In this document: positions 5,573 through 13,362 of the stretch, one piece after another
Layout of the letters: each line of letters starts with the position of its first letter
Position numbering within the stretch: position 1 is the stretch's first letter
Assembly (NCBI GenBank): GCA_050331575.1
Contig: JBHJGS010000071.1
Span: forward strand, 1 to 16,993
DNA from: JBHJGS01 sp050331575
GTDB taxonomy: Bacteria > Pseudomonadota > Alphaproteobacteria > Sphingomonadales > Rhodothalassiaceae
Length of the DNA stretch: 16,993 nucleotides
Direction of reading: 5' to 3'
Position numbers and translations under genes: made by a program
The notes under the pieces: model-generated
Database searches by the model: none
What the model saw: the letters and a program-made list of their open reading frames with translations, nothing else
What the model was told of the DNA's origin: nothing

Positions 5573-6693
5573 GCGCGGCGGATCTGTCCGGTCCGGAGCA
5601 TCCGCGCCGAACGCTTGAGCTGATCGGCCATGAGGCGGCGGAGCAAAGCTTGCGGCAGGCGGGCACCTCCGGCCGGCTGCACCATGGCTGGCTGCTGACC
5701 GGGCCGCGCGGCGTTGGCAAGGCGACCCTGGCCTATCGCTTTGCGCGCTTCTTGTTGGCCCGGCCTGTCCAGACCGGTCCGTCTTTGTTTGCCGAGCCGG
5801 AACCGTGGCCGGACAGCCTGGCAATGGCGCCGGAGCATCCTGTGGCCCAGCGGGTCGCCGCGGCCAGCCACGGCAATCTGGCCGGCGTGGAACGGGCCTG
5901 GGACGACAAGGGCAAGCGCCGCTACAGCGAAATCCGGGTCGACGATATTCGCCGCATGGCGCGGCATTTTGCCACCACCGCCGCGGAGGGCGGATGGCGC
6001 GTGGCAGTGATCGACAGTGCCGATGAGATGAACCGTTCCGCGGCCAATGCGCTGTTGAAGCTGCTGGAGGAGCCGCCGGCCAGCACGGTTCTTCTGCTGG
6101 TGTCTCATGCTCCGGGGCGGCTGTTACCGACGATCCGGTCGCGCTGCCGCCGGCTGATGCTGTCTCCGCTGTCGCGTGAGCAGGTGGCACAGGTGCTGCG
6201 CACACGCCTGCCGGACCTGACGCCATCGGACGCGCAGGCGCTGGCGGCGTTGTCCGACGGCGCGCCGGGCCGTGCGCTGGCGCTGGCCGAGGCCGGCGGC
6301 CTGGGTCTTTACCGCAGCCTGATCGGCAGCCTGGCCGGCCTGCCGGACCTGGACGGTGTGGCCGTGCACAAATTGGCCGGCGATCTGGCCGTCAAGGCCA
6401 ATGAGGAGCGATGCCGGTTGTTCCTGGATCTGTTGTTTGACTGGACCGCGTCGCTGGTGCGCGCTGGTGCGGCCGGGCATGACGTCGCCACGGTGACCGG
6501 TGACGAGCCGGCACTGGCCCAGAAGCTGCTGGCGCTGGCTCCGCCTGCGGCCTGGCTGGAGCTTTGGGAGCAGGCGCGGCGGGCCGCCGCCACCGCGCAG
6601 TCGCTGCATCTTGACCGCAAGCAGCTTGTCTTGAGCCTGATGGGCGCCTATCAAGCCGTCGCGTCCGGGCAGCCTTCGCCCTTGCGTCCCTGA
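5569..6693 (+). CDS. holB: DNA polymerase III delta' subunit
   Basis: HolB is a component of the clamp loader that places the beta sliding clamp on primed DNA. ATG 5569 is preferred because it overlaps the tmk stop as ATGA; a GTG at 5563 in frame would add two residues. The protein has 374 residues. It has the AAA+ Walker A form GPRGVGKAT (45-53), a Walker-B region (VAVIDSADEMNRSAANALLK), then LLEEPP and the SRCRRL segment with the family SRC motif. The region after the P-loop helix has no cysteine at all, so the four-cysteine zinc module of the E. coli delta' subunit is absent and replaced by an insertion rich in Pro and Ala. The C-terminal helical part (about 230-374) would be the collar domain. 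Confidence 0.93.
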   Translation: MSAADLSGPEHPRRTLELIGHEAAEQSLRQAGTSGRLHHGWLLTGPRGVGKATLAYRFARFLLARPVQTGPSLFAEPEPWPDSLAMAPEHPVAQRVAAASHGNLAGVERAWDDKGKRRYSEIRVDDIRRMARHFATTAAEGGWRVAVIDSADEMNRSAANALLKLLEEPPASTVLLLVSHAPGRLLPTIRSRCRRLMLSPLSREQVAQVLRTRLPDLTPSDAQALAALSDGAPGRALALAEAGGLGLYRSLIGSLAGLPDLDGVAVHKLAGDLAVKANEERCRLFLDLLFDWTASLVRAGAAGHDVATVTGDEPALAQKLLALAPPAAWLELWEQARRAAATAQSLHLDRKQLVLSLMGAYQAVASGQPSPLRP

Positions 6694-6713
6694 ACCCCCG
6701 TGTGTAGGCCGCG

Positions 6714-8273
6714 ATGACCGCCGAGACCCCGCGATATTATCTGACCACGCCGATCTATTACGCCAATGATGTGCCGCATATCGGGCATGCCTATACCACG
6801 CTGGCGTGTGACATGATTGCCCGCTTCAAGCGGCTGGACGGGCAGGATGTGTTCTTTCTGACCGGCACGGACGAGCATGGCCAAAAGGTGCAGAAATCCG
6901 CTGAAAAAGCCGGCGTCGACCCGCTCGCCTTCTGCGACACCATGGCCGCGCGGTTTCAGCATCTGAACGATACGCTGAACATCTCAGCAGACCGCTTCAT
7001 CCGCACCACCGAGGCTCAGCATATTGAGGCTGCCCAGGCGCTGTGGCGGCGTCTGGAAGAGCGCGGCCACATCTATCTGGACAGCTATGCCGGCTGGTAT
7101 TCGGTGCGGGACGAGGCCTTCTATCAGGAAAAGGAGCTGATCGACGGGCCCGGCAATACCCGGCTGGCGCCGACCGGCGCGCCGGTGGAGTGGGTTGAGG
7201 AGCTGAGCTATTTCTTCGATCTGAGCCGCTGGCAGGAGCCGCTGCTGACGCTCTATCACGAGTGCCCGGATTTCGTGCTGCCCAAGGCGCGGCTGAATGA
7301 GGTCAAGAGCTTTGTTGGCGGCGGGCTGAAGGACCTGTCGATCTCCCGCACCACCTTTGATTGGGGCGTGCCGGTGCCCGGTGCTGACGGCCATGTCATG
7401 TATGTGTGGATCGACGCGCTGACCAATTACCTGACCGGTGTCGGCTTCCCCGACCAGGACAGCGCGCCTTATCAGCGCTTTTGGCCCGCTGACCTGCATA
7501 TGATCGGCAAGGACATTCTTCGTTTTCATGCGGTTTACTGGCCGGCCTTCCTGATGGCGGCGGAACTGCCGGTGCCGCGCCGGGTGTTCGCCCACGGCTG
7601 GTGGACCAATGAGGGCCAGAAGATCTCCAAATCCCTGGGCAATGTCATCGATCCGTTTCAGCTGGTCGAGGAATTCGGCCTGGACCCGGTGCGCTATTTC
7701 CTGATGCGTGAGGTGCCGTTCGGCCAGGACGGCGATTTCGCGCGCACCGCTTTCGTGCAGCGCTGCAACGCCGGTCTGGCCAATGGCCTGGGCAATCTGG
7801 CGCAGCGCAGCTTGTCGATGATCGCCAAGAATTGTGACGGTCGGGTACCCCAGCCGGCGGCCTTCTCAGACGAGGACACAGCGTATCTGGCGGAGGTGGA
7901 CAGCGCGCTGCCCGCGGTGCGGCCGTTGATCGAGGCGCAGGCGCTGAATGAGGCGCTGGCGGCCATCTGGGCCCGCGTCGGCGCCGGCGATCAGTATGTT
8001 GCTGCTCAGGCGCCCTGGACGCTGAAGAAAACCGATGCCGCGCGGATGGCAACCGTGCTCTATGTCGCCGCTGAAGCGGTGCGCCAGATCGCCGTTCTGG
8101 CGCAGATCATCGTGCCCGATGCCGCCGCCCGCCTGCTTGACCAGCTGGCGGTGCCGGCACACGCCCGTGGCTTTGACCGACTGGGCCCGGCCGGGCGCCT
8201 AGTTCCGGGCACGGCGCTGCCGGCACCGCAGGGCACGTTTCCGCGCCTGCAATTTCCGGAGGAGGCGGCATGA
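6714..8273 (+). CDS. metG: Methionyl-tRNA synthetase
   Basis: This 519-residue enzyme charges tRNA-Met and initiator tRNA with methionine. Class I signatures are clear: HIGH at 22-25 (PHIGHAYTTLACD) and KISKS at 303-307, plus the family motif FLTGTDEHGQKVQKSAEK. The connective peptide reads GWYSVRDEAFYQEKELI, where zinc-binding forms have CxxC pairs, so this is a cysteine-free form. There is no C-terminal tRNA-binding (EMAP-like) extension; the protein ends after the anticodon-binding helical domain. It starts 20 nt after holB with only a weak ribosome site. Its TGA overlaps the tatD ATG as ATGA. Confidence 0.97.
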   Translation: MTAETPRYYLTTPIYYANDVPHIGHAYTTLACDMIARFKRLDGQDVFFLTGTDEHGQKVQKSAEKAGVDPLAFCDTMAARFQHLNDTLNISADRFIRTTEAQHIEAAQALWRRLEERGHIYLDSYAGWYSVRDEAFYQEKELIDGPGNTRLAPTGAPVEWVEELSYFFDLSRWQEPLLTLYHECPDFVLPKARLNEVKSFVGGGLKDLSISRTTFDWGVPVPGADGHVMYVWIDALTNYLTGVGFPDQDSAPYQRFWPADLHMIGKDILRFHAVYWPAFLMAAELPVPRRVFAHGWWTNEGQKISKSLGNVIDPFQLVEEFGLDPVRYFLMREVPFGQDGDFARTAFVQRCNAGLANGLGNLAQRSLSMIAKNCDGRVPQPAAFSDEDTAYLAEVDSALPAVRPLIEAQALNEALAAIWARVGAGDQYVAAQAPWTLKKTDAARMATVLYVAAEAVRQIAVLAQIIVPDAAARLLDQLAVPAHARGFDRLGPAGRLVPGTALPAPQGTFPRLQFPEEAA

Positions 8274-9055
8274 GCGGATGGATCGACAGCCACTGCCACC
8301 TGAATTATGAGGGCCTGGCCGAGCAGCGCGAGGCGGTGCTGGCGCGCGCCCGGGCCCGTGGCGTGCGCGGTTTCCTCACCGTCAACACCACGCTGTCGCA
8401 ATATGACGAAATCGCCGCCATCGCCGCGGCCAATGACGATGTCTGGTGCAGTGTCGGCGTGCATCCCCATTCCGCCGCCGGTGAGATCGACGTGACCGAA
8501 GACGCCCTTGTTGAGCGCGCGCGGCGACCCAACACCATTGCCATCGGCGAGACCGGGCTGGACTATTACTACGACAATTCGCCCCGGCCGGAGCAGGCGC
8601 AAAGCTTCCGCAAGCATATCCGGGCTGCCCGCCGCGCCGGCGTGCCGGTGATCGTGCACACCCGCGATGCCGAAGCCGACACCCACGCGATCATGGCCGA
8701 GGCCCTGGAAGAGGGGCCCTATAAGGCTGTGATCCACTGCTTTTCCGGCACGCCAGGCTTTGCCCGCCAGATGCTCGATCTGGGCTTTTCCATCTCCTTT
8801 TCCGGCATTGTCACCTTCAAGAAGGCGACCGATGTGCAGGAGGCGGCGAAACTGGTCCCGGCCGACCGGCTGCTGGTGGAGACCGATGCGCCGTTCCTGG
8901 CACCGGTGCCCAATCGCGGCAAGCGCTGCGAGCCCGCCTTCGTGGTCGACACCGCCGAATTCGTGGCCCGGCTGCGCGGCGAGGCGCCGGAGCGCCTGGC
9001 CGACCAGACCAGCGACAATTTCTTTGCCCTGTTCGACCGCGCCCGATGCGCTTGA
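8270..9055 (+). CDS. tatD: TatD-family metal-dependent hydrolase (putative DNase)
   Basis: This 261-residue TIM-barrel protein belongs to the amidohydrolase superfamily; characterised members have 3'-5' exonuclease activity, but the in vivo substrate is uncertain. Metal ligands are visible: H8 and H10 in DSHCH, E94 in GETGLDYYYD, H130 in VIVHTRD, H156 in IHCFSG, and D206 in ETDAPFLAP. The start has GGAGG upstream and overlaps metG by four bases. The metG-tatD pair is a common bacterial arrangement. The closest naming could be YcfH/TatD rather than E. coli TatD proper. The last 10 bases overlap the next gene, indicating tight co-translation. Confidence 0.93.
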   Translation: MSGWIDSHCHLNYEGLAEQREAVLARARARGVRGFLTVNTTLSQYDEIAAIAAANDDVWCSVGVHPHSAAGEIDVTEDALVERARRPNTIAIGETGLDYYYDNSPRPEQAQSFRKHIRAARRAGVPVIVHTRDAEADTHAIMAEALEEGPYKAVIHCFSGTPGFARQMLDLGFSISFSGIVTFKKATDVQEAAKLVPADRLLVETDAPFLAPVPNRGKRCEPAFVVDTAEFVARLRGEAPERLADQTSDNFFALFDRARCA

Positions 9056-9813
9056 CAGTGACGCTGATGGGCTGCGGCACCTCCACCGGGGTGCCGCGGC
9101 TGCCGGATGATTGGGGCGCGTGCGATCCGACCAATCCGAAGAACCGTCGCACCCGGCCGGCCCTTCTGGTGCAAAGCGACACAACCACCTTGGCCGTGGA
9201 CACCGGCCCGGATTTCCGCCAGCAGATGCTCGCCGCCGGTGCCACGCGGCTGGACGCGGTGCTCTACACCCACGACCATGCCGACCACACCCATGGGATC
9301 GACGATCTGCGCGGCTTCTTCTTTCAGCGCCGGGCGCCGGTGCCGCTCTACGGTGCGGCGGAGACGCTGGCGACGATCCAGCAGCGGTTTGATTATATCT
9401 TCGTGTCGCGCCAGGGCTATCCGGTGATCGGCCGGGCCGTAAAGATCGCGCCGCAGCCGTTTCGAATCGGCGACATCGACGTGCGGCCGTTCGTGCAGGG
9501 CCATGGCGCCATCACCAGCCTGGGCTTCCGTTTCGGCGATCTGGCCTATTCCACCGATGTGAATGCGCTGGACGCCGCGGCTCTGGAGGCGCTGGCCGGC
9601 GTGCGCATCTGGATCGTCGACGCCGTGCGCTACCATCCCCACCCCAGCCATGCGCATCTGGACCAGGCGCTGGACTGGATCGCCCAGGTTCGCCCCGCCC
9701 GCGCCATCCTCACCCACATGGCCCCGGACATGGACTATGACACCCTATGCCGCACCTTGCCCGAGGGCGTGGAGCCGGGCTTTGACGGCATGGTGTTTCA
9801 GGTGGCGGCCTGA
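9046..9813 (+). CDS. MBL-fold metallo-hydrolase, PhnP-like
   Basis: This 255-residue cytoplasmic hydrolase has the metallo-beta-lactamase fold. The metal signature HxHxDH is H76-D-H78-A-D80-H81, followed by a His-Gly pair and DDLRGFF. It starts MRLTVTLMGCGTSTGVPR, a sequence typical of the PhnP / phosphodiesterase-like branch, and ends with a conserved HPSHAHLDQAL block and LTHMAPDMDY. PhnP proper cleaves cyclic ribose phosphates; whether this one does is unknown, and the lack of other phosphonate genes argues against a phn role. It overlaps tatD by 10 bases and closes the operon. Next comes the convergent accC gene, with only 71 bp between. Confidence 0.88.
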   Translation: MRLTVTLMGCGTSTGVPRLPDDWGACDPTNPKNRRTRPALLVQSDTTTLAVDTGPDFRQQMLAAGATRLDAVLYTHDHADHTHGIDDLRGFFFQRRAPVPLYGAAETLATIQQRFDYIFVSRQGYPVIGRAVKIAPQPFRIGDIDVRPFVQGHGAITSLGFRFGDLAYSTDVNALDAAALEALAGVRIWIVDAVRYHPHPSHAHLDQALDWIAQVRPARAILTHMAPDMDYDTLCRTLPEGVEPGFDGMVFQVAA

Positions 9814-9818
9814 GGCCG
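9806..9818 (+). terminator. Short hairpin over the operon stop codon
   Basis: CGGCC (9806-9810) and GGCCG (9814-9818) pair perfectly around the TGA stop of the last operon gene. The stem is only 5 bp and no T-run follows, so an intrinsic terminator is doubtful; Rho-dependent ending or no function are equally possible. The rest of the 71-bp convergent gap shows nothing recognisable. Confidence 0.2.
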
Positions 9819-9884
9819 AGCGAGGTCGTCGGCGCGGGCTTTACGACGGTGCGGGCGGAACCAGCGCCATCGAGTGGGTGCGCT

Positions 9885-11231
9885 TTACCCCCGGTCCAGC
9901 CATTTCTCCAGCCAGTGGATGGTATAGGCGCCGGTTTGGATATCTGGCTCTTCCAACAAGGCGCGGTGCAGGGGCAGGGTGGTTTTGACGCCGCCGACGA
10001 CGAATTCCTGCAGCGCCCGGTTCAGCCGCATCAAGCATTCCTCGCGGGTGCGGCCGCGGACGATCAGCTTCGCGATCAGGCTGTCATAGAAGGGCGGAAT
10101 GCGATACCCGGCGAACAATGCGCTGTCGACACGCACATCCAGCCCGCCGGGCGGGTGAAAATCGGTGATCTTGCCGGGCGACGGCGCGAATGTGACCGGG
10201 TCCTCGGCATTGATGCGGCATTCAATGGCATGGCCGATGGACTTCAGATCCTCCTGGCCATAGCCCAGCGGCTCGCCCTGGGCGATGCGGATCTGCTCAC
10301 GCACCAGATCGATATCGTAGATCGCCTCAGTCACCGGATGCTCCACTTGCAGCCGGGTGTTCATCTCGATGAAGTAGAACGCGCCATTCTCGTAGAGAAA
10401 TTCGATCGTGCCGGCGCCGACATAGCCGAATGTGCGCATCGCCTGGGCAACCAGATCGCCCATCTCCGCGCGGGTGCGCTCATCGATCACCGGCGAGGGC
10501 GCCTCTTCGAAGACTTTCTGATGGCGCCGCTGCAAGGAACAATCCCGCTCGCCCAGATGCACCGCATTGCCGTGCCTGTCGCCCAGCACCTGAAACTCGA
10601 TATGGCGCGGATTGGTCAGGAACTTCTCGATATAGACCGCATCATCGCCGAACGCGGCGCGCGCCTCGGTCCGCGCCGCGGACAAGGCCATCTGCAGATC
10701 ATCCGGACTGCGCACCACCTTCATGCCGCGTCCGCCGCCGCCCGATGCCGCCTTGACGATCAGCGGATAGCCGATCCGCTCGGCAATGCCGGCGGCCTCC
10801 TCAGCGTCGCGCACGCCGCCGTCGGAGCCCGGCACCACCGGCAGACCCAGCGCCTTGGCGGTTTCCTTCGCCTTGATCTTGTCCCCCATCAACCGGATCT
10901 GCTCCGGCGTCGGCCCGATGAAGCAAAGGCCGTGATCGCCGACGATTTCGGCGAAGCGGGCATTTTCCGACAGAAAGCCGTAGCCCGGATGGATCGCATC
11001 GGCCCCGGTGACCTCGGCAGCGGAGATAATCGAGGGGATGTTCAGATAACTGTCCGTGGAGCTGGGCGGGCCGATGCACACCGACTGGTCGGCCAGGCGC
11101 ACATGCATGGCATCGGCATCGGCCTGGGAATGCACCGCCACGGTGGCAATGCCCATCTCCTTGCACGCCCGGTGGATGCGCAGGGCGATCTCGCCGCGAT
11201 TGGCGATCAGGATCTTCTTGATCTGGTTCAT
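9885..11231 (-). CDS. accC: Biotin carboxylase subunit of acetyl-CoA carboxylase
   Basis: AccC carboxylates the biotin on AccB using ATP and bicarbonate, the first half-reaction of malonyl-CoA formation for fatty acids. The 448-residue length is that of stand-alone AccC. Seen in order: N-terminal KILIANRGEIALRI (6-19), HPGYGFLSEN (81-90), the glycine-rich ATP loop GGGGRGMK (164-171), GERDCSLQRRHQKV (227-240), and the catalytic block IEMNTRLQVEHPVTE (288-302). Its ATG directly follows the TAG of accB (TAGATG on the minus strand), which points to translational coupling and matched expression of the two subunits. The minus-strand operon order is aroQ-accB-accC. A very long open frame antisense to it is a composition artefact. 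Confidence 0.98.
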   Translation of the reverse strand: MNQIKKILIANRGEIALRIHRACKEMGIATVAVHSQADADAMHVRLADQSVCIGPPSSTDSYLNIPSIISAAEVTGADAIHPGYGFLSENARFAEIVGDHGLCFIGPTPEQIRLMGDKIKAKETAKALGLPVVPGSDGGVRDAEEAAGIAERIGYPLIVKAASGGGGRGMKVVRSPDDLQMALSAARTEARAAFGDDAVYIEKFLTNPRHIEFQVLGDRHGNAVHLGERDCSLQRRHQKVFEEAPSPVIDERTRAEMGDLVAQAMRTFGYVGAGTIEFLYENGAFYFIEMNTRLQVEHPVTEAIYDIDLVREQIRIAQGEPLGYGQEDLKSIGHAIECRINAEDPVTFAPSPGKITDFHPPGGLDVRVDSALFAGYRIPPFYDSLIAKLIVRGRTREECLMRLNRALQEFVVGGVKTTLPLHRALLEEPDIQTGAYTIHWLEKWLDRG

Positions 11232-11708
11232 CTAGTCGATCAGCACCAGCGGCTCGCCGAACTCCACCGGCTGGGCGTTCTGGAACAGAATGCGGGAGAC
11301 CGTGCCGGCTCGATGGGCCTTGATCGGGTTCATCACCTTCATCGCCTCGATGATCAACAGGGTTTGGCCCTCTGCCACCTTTTCGCCTTCCTGCACGAAC
11401 GGCGGCGAATTCGGGTCCGGCGCGGCATAGGCGGTGCCAACCATGGGCGAGAGCACAGCGCCTGGATGGGTCGACAGATCCTCCGGCGGCTCGGCCTTTT
11501 TGGTGGCCGCAGCGGGCGCGCCGGAGGCTGGGGCAGCCCCGGGGGCGGGCGCGGCGGCGAAGGCGGCCGGCGCGGCAACCACCGCGGTGCCGCGCGCCAA
11601 CCGGATGCGCATGTCCTCGCTCTCCACCTCGATCTCGGACAGGTCGCTGTCCTTCAGCAGCTCAGCCAGATGCGTGATGAATTCTTGCGTGTCGGTCAGC
11701 TTGGTCAT
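11232..11708 (-). CDS. accB: Biotin carboxyl carrier protein of acetyl-CoA carboxylase
   Basis: This 158-residue protein carries biotin between the carboxylase and carboxyltransferase sites. The C-terminal biotinyl domain (about 85-158) has the motif EAMKVMNPI with the acceptor Lys at 124, and ends VEFGEPLVLID. The N-terminal part (1-40) is the helical region that contacts AccC, followed by an Ala-Pro-rich flexible linker (about 44-75). The protruding thumb segment YAAPDPNSPPFVQEGE typical of bacterial AccB is present. The ATG overlaps the aroQ stop (ATGA), and the stop abuts the accC start. Confidence 0.97.
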   Translation of the reverse strand: MTKLTDTQEFITHLAELLKDSDLSEIEVESEDMRIRLARGTAVVAAPAAFAAAPAPGAAPASGAPAAATKKAEPPEDLSTHPGAVLSPMVGTAYAAPDPNSPPFVQEGEKVAEGQTLLIIEAMKVMNPIKAHRAGTVSRILFQNAQPVEFGEPLVLID

Positions 11709-12193
11709 GAGCTCCTGGCCGCGGTCGGGGGGGTGGACAGATGCGCCGCCAGCGCGTCGAGGGCCAACTCATAGCCCAGCACACCAAAGCCCGCAATCAC
11801 GCCCAGGGCTTGAGGTGCGACCAAGGATGTGTGGCGAAACGGCTCGCGCGCATGAATGTTGGATAGATGCACCTCGATGACCGGGATCGCGATGGCCTCC
11901 ACCGCGTCATGCAGCGCAATCGAGCTGTGTGTATAGGCCCCGGCATTCAAGATAACACCGCCGGCGTCGTCATTGGCTTGGTGCAACCAATCGATCAGCT
12001 GGCCTTCATGGTTGGACTGCCGGCACTGAGCCGTCAGGCCTCGCCTTTGCGCATGCGCGGTGAGGCGCTGCTCCAGCCCGGCCAGATCCACGCTGCCATA
12101 AACATCGGGCCGGCGCCGGCCCAGAAGGTTGAGATTGGGGCCGTTGAGCACCCATATTGTCGTTTGAATGGTCGCCTCCGTTGACGCGCCCAT
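11705..12193 (-). CDS. aroQ: 3-dehydroquinate dehydratase, type II
   Basis: AroQ dehydrates 3-dehydroquinate to 3-dehydroshikimate in aromatic amino-acid synthesis and works as a dodecamer in the cytoplasm. The 162 residues include all the family blocks: LNGPNLNLLGRRRPDVYG (16-33, catalytic Tyr32), SNHEGQLIDWLH (60-71), LNAGAYTHSS (82-91), EVHLSNIHAREPFRHTS (107-123). The second residue of the NPGAYTH block is Ala (A84) instead of the usual Pro. The N-terminal ten residues are extra to the fold, so translation may start slightly downstream, but no other ATG is available. The start codon is 91 bp from the divergent thiSG gene. It leads the aroQ-accB-accC operon, an order common in proteobacteria. 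Confidence 0.96.
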   Translation of the reverse strand: MGASTEATIQTTIWVLNGPNLNLLGRRRPDVYGSVDLAGLEQRLTAHAQRRGLTAQCRQSNHEGQLIDWLHQANDDAGGVILNAGAYTHSSIALHDAVEAIAIPVIEVHLSNIHAREPFRHTSLVAPQALGVIAGFGVLGYELALDALAAHLSTPPTAARSS

Positions 12194-12284
12194 GTCCTAA
12201 GCTGCTCCGGCGGCGTTGAAAAGGGGTTGCGCGGCGGCGGCACGGGGGGCTAGGCGCAGCGCCCGTCAGTGATGAGGAGCCCAT

Positions 12285-13271
12285 ATGATCCAGGTGACGG
12301 TAAACGGCGAACACCGGCAGATCGCAGCCGGCCAGAGTCCGGCAGGCCTTCTGGCCATGCTGAAATTGGATCCGGCCAAGGTGGCGCTGGAGCGCAATCG
12401 CGAAATCGTGCCGAAATCCGCCTATGCCGATATCATTTTGGAAGACGGCGACGAGCTGGAAATCGTCCACTTCATCGGCGGCGGCGATGTGGCGCAGCCT
12501 GCAGACGATCCGCTGATCGTGGCCGGGCGCGCCTATCGCTCGCGCCTGATTGTCGGCACCGGCAAATACAAGGATTTCGCCCAAACCCGCGACGCCATCG
12601 CCGCGTCGGGAGCGGAGATCGTTACCGTGGCGGTGCGCCGGGTGAATGTGTCCGACCCCGATCAGCCGATGTTGATGGACTATGTCGACCCCAAGCAGGT
12701 CACCTATCTGCCCAATACCGCCGGCTGCTACACCGCAGAAGACGCCCTGCGCACGCTGCGGCTGGCGCGCGAGGCCGGCGGCTGGGAGTTGGTGAAGCTG
12801 GAAGTCTTGGGCGACAAGAAAACGCTCTACCCGGACATGGTGCAGACGCTGAAGGCGGCGCGCGTGCTGATCGACGAGGGCTTTCAGGTCATGGTCTACA
12901 CCAATGACGATCCGATTATGGCCAAGGAATTGGAGGATATGGGCTGTGTCGCGATCATGCCCCTGGGTGCGCCGATCGGCTCGGGTCTGGGCATCCAGAA
13001 TCCGGTCCAGATCCGCCTCATCGTGGAACAGGCGCGCGTGCCCGTGCTGGTGGATGCCGGCGTCGGCACAGCCTCAGATGCGGCGGTGGCGATGGAGCTT
13101 GGCTGCGACGGCGTGCTGATGAACACCGCCATCGCCGAGGCGCGGGACCCGATCCGCATGGCCCGCGCCATGAAGCTGGCGGTTCAGGCCGGTCGCGACG
13201 CCTATCTGGCCGGACGGATGGCGAAAAAGCGCTACGCCGACCCCAGCTCGCCGCTGGCCGGTTTGATTTAG
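12285..13271 (+). CDS. thiG: ThiS-ThiG fusion: sulfur carrier and thiazole synthase
   Basis: One frame of 328 residues joins two thiamine genes. Residues 1-67 are ThiS (MIQVTVNGEHRQI to VHFIGGG), a ubiquitin-like sulfur carrier whose C-terminal Gly-Gly is normally converted to a thiocarboxylate. After a short linker (DVAQPADD), residues 76-328 are ThiG, the TIM-barrel enzyme that builds the thiazole phosphate from deoxyxylulose phosphate, dehydroglycine and ThiS sulfur. The ThiG Schiff-base lysine is K171 in LVKLEVLGD, and PLGAPIGSGLG and VLVDAGVGTASDAA form its phosphate site. GAGGAG lies five bases before the ATG. No stop or frameshift separates the halves; an in-frame GTG at 12489 could start a separate ThiG. 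No TPP riboswitch consensus was seen upstream. Confidence 0.95.
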   Translation: MIQVTVNGEHRQIAAGQSPAGLLAMLKLDPAKVALERNREIVPKSAYADIILEDGDELEIVHFIGGGDVAQPADDPLIVAGRAYRSRLIVGTGKYKDFAQTRDAIAASGAEIVTVAVRRVNVSDPDQPMLMDYVDPKQVTYLPNTAGCYTAEDALRTLRLAREAGGWELVKLEVLGDKKTLYPDMVQTLKAARVLIDEGFQVMVYTNDDPIMAKELEDMGCVAIMPLGAPIGSGLGIQNPVQIRLIVEQARVPVLVDAGVGTASDAAVAMELGCDGVLMNTAIAEARDPIRMARAMKLAVQAGRDAYLAGRMAKKRYADPSSPLAGLI

Positions 13272-13291
13272 ACCAAACCGGCGGCGTAGCT

Positions 13292-13350
13292 GGGCGGCTT
13301 ATTGGGCGACTTACCGGGCGCGCGGACCGTGCGCGGAACTTGCGCGGAAC
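13292..13350. repeat. Short tandem repeats in the convergent gap
   Basis: Between thiSG and the convergent small membrane gene, a 12-bp motif beginning GGGCG occurs at 13292 and 13304, with the start of a third copy at 13316. A 10-bp direct repeat TGCGCGGAAC then lies at 13330-13339 and 13341-13350. Neither makes an obvious hairpin terminator with a T-run. The 91-bp gap holds no gene. Confidence 0.4.
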
Positions 13351-13362
13351 GGGGCCGGATGC

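Noticed and set aside
8060..9717. Overlapping long minus-strand frames opposite tatD and the MBL gene
   Set aside because: Both plus-strand genes have all metal-binding residues. The antisense products are low-complexity and unmatched.
9849..11774. Plus-strand open frame of 641 residues
   Set aside because: It is antisense to accC and accB. Its His/Asp/Leu-rich composition is a codon shadow, whereas the minus strand has full enzyme motifs.
12194..12284. TPP riboswitch before the thiamine gene
   Set aside because: The gap is only 91 bp and lacks the conserved CUGAGA and ACCUGA cores of the THI element; no matching fold was found by eye.
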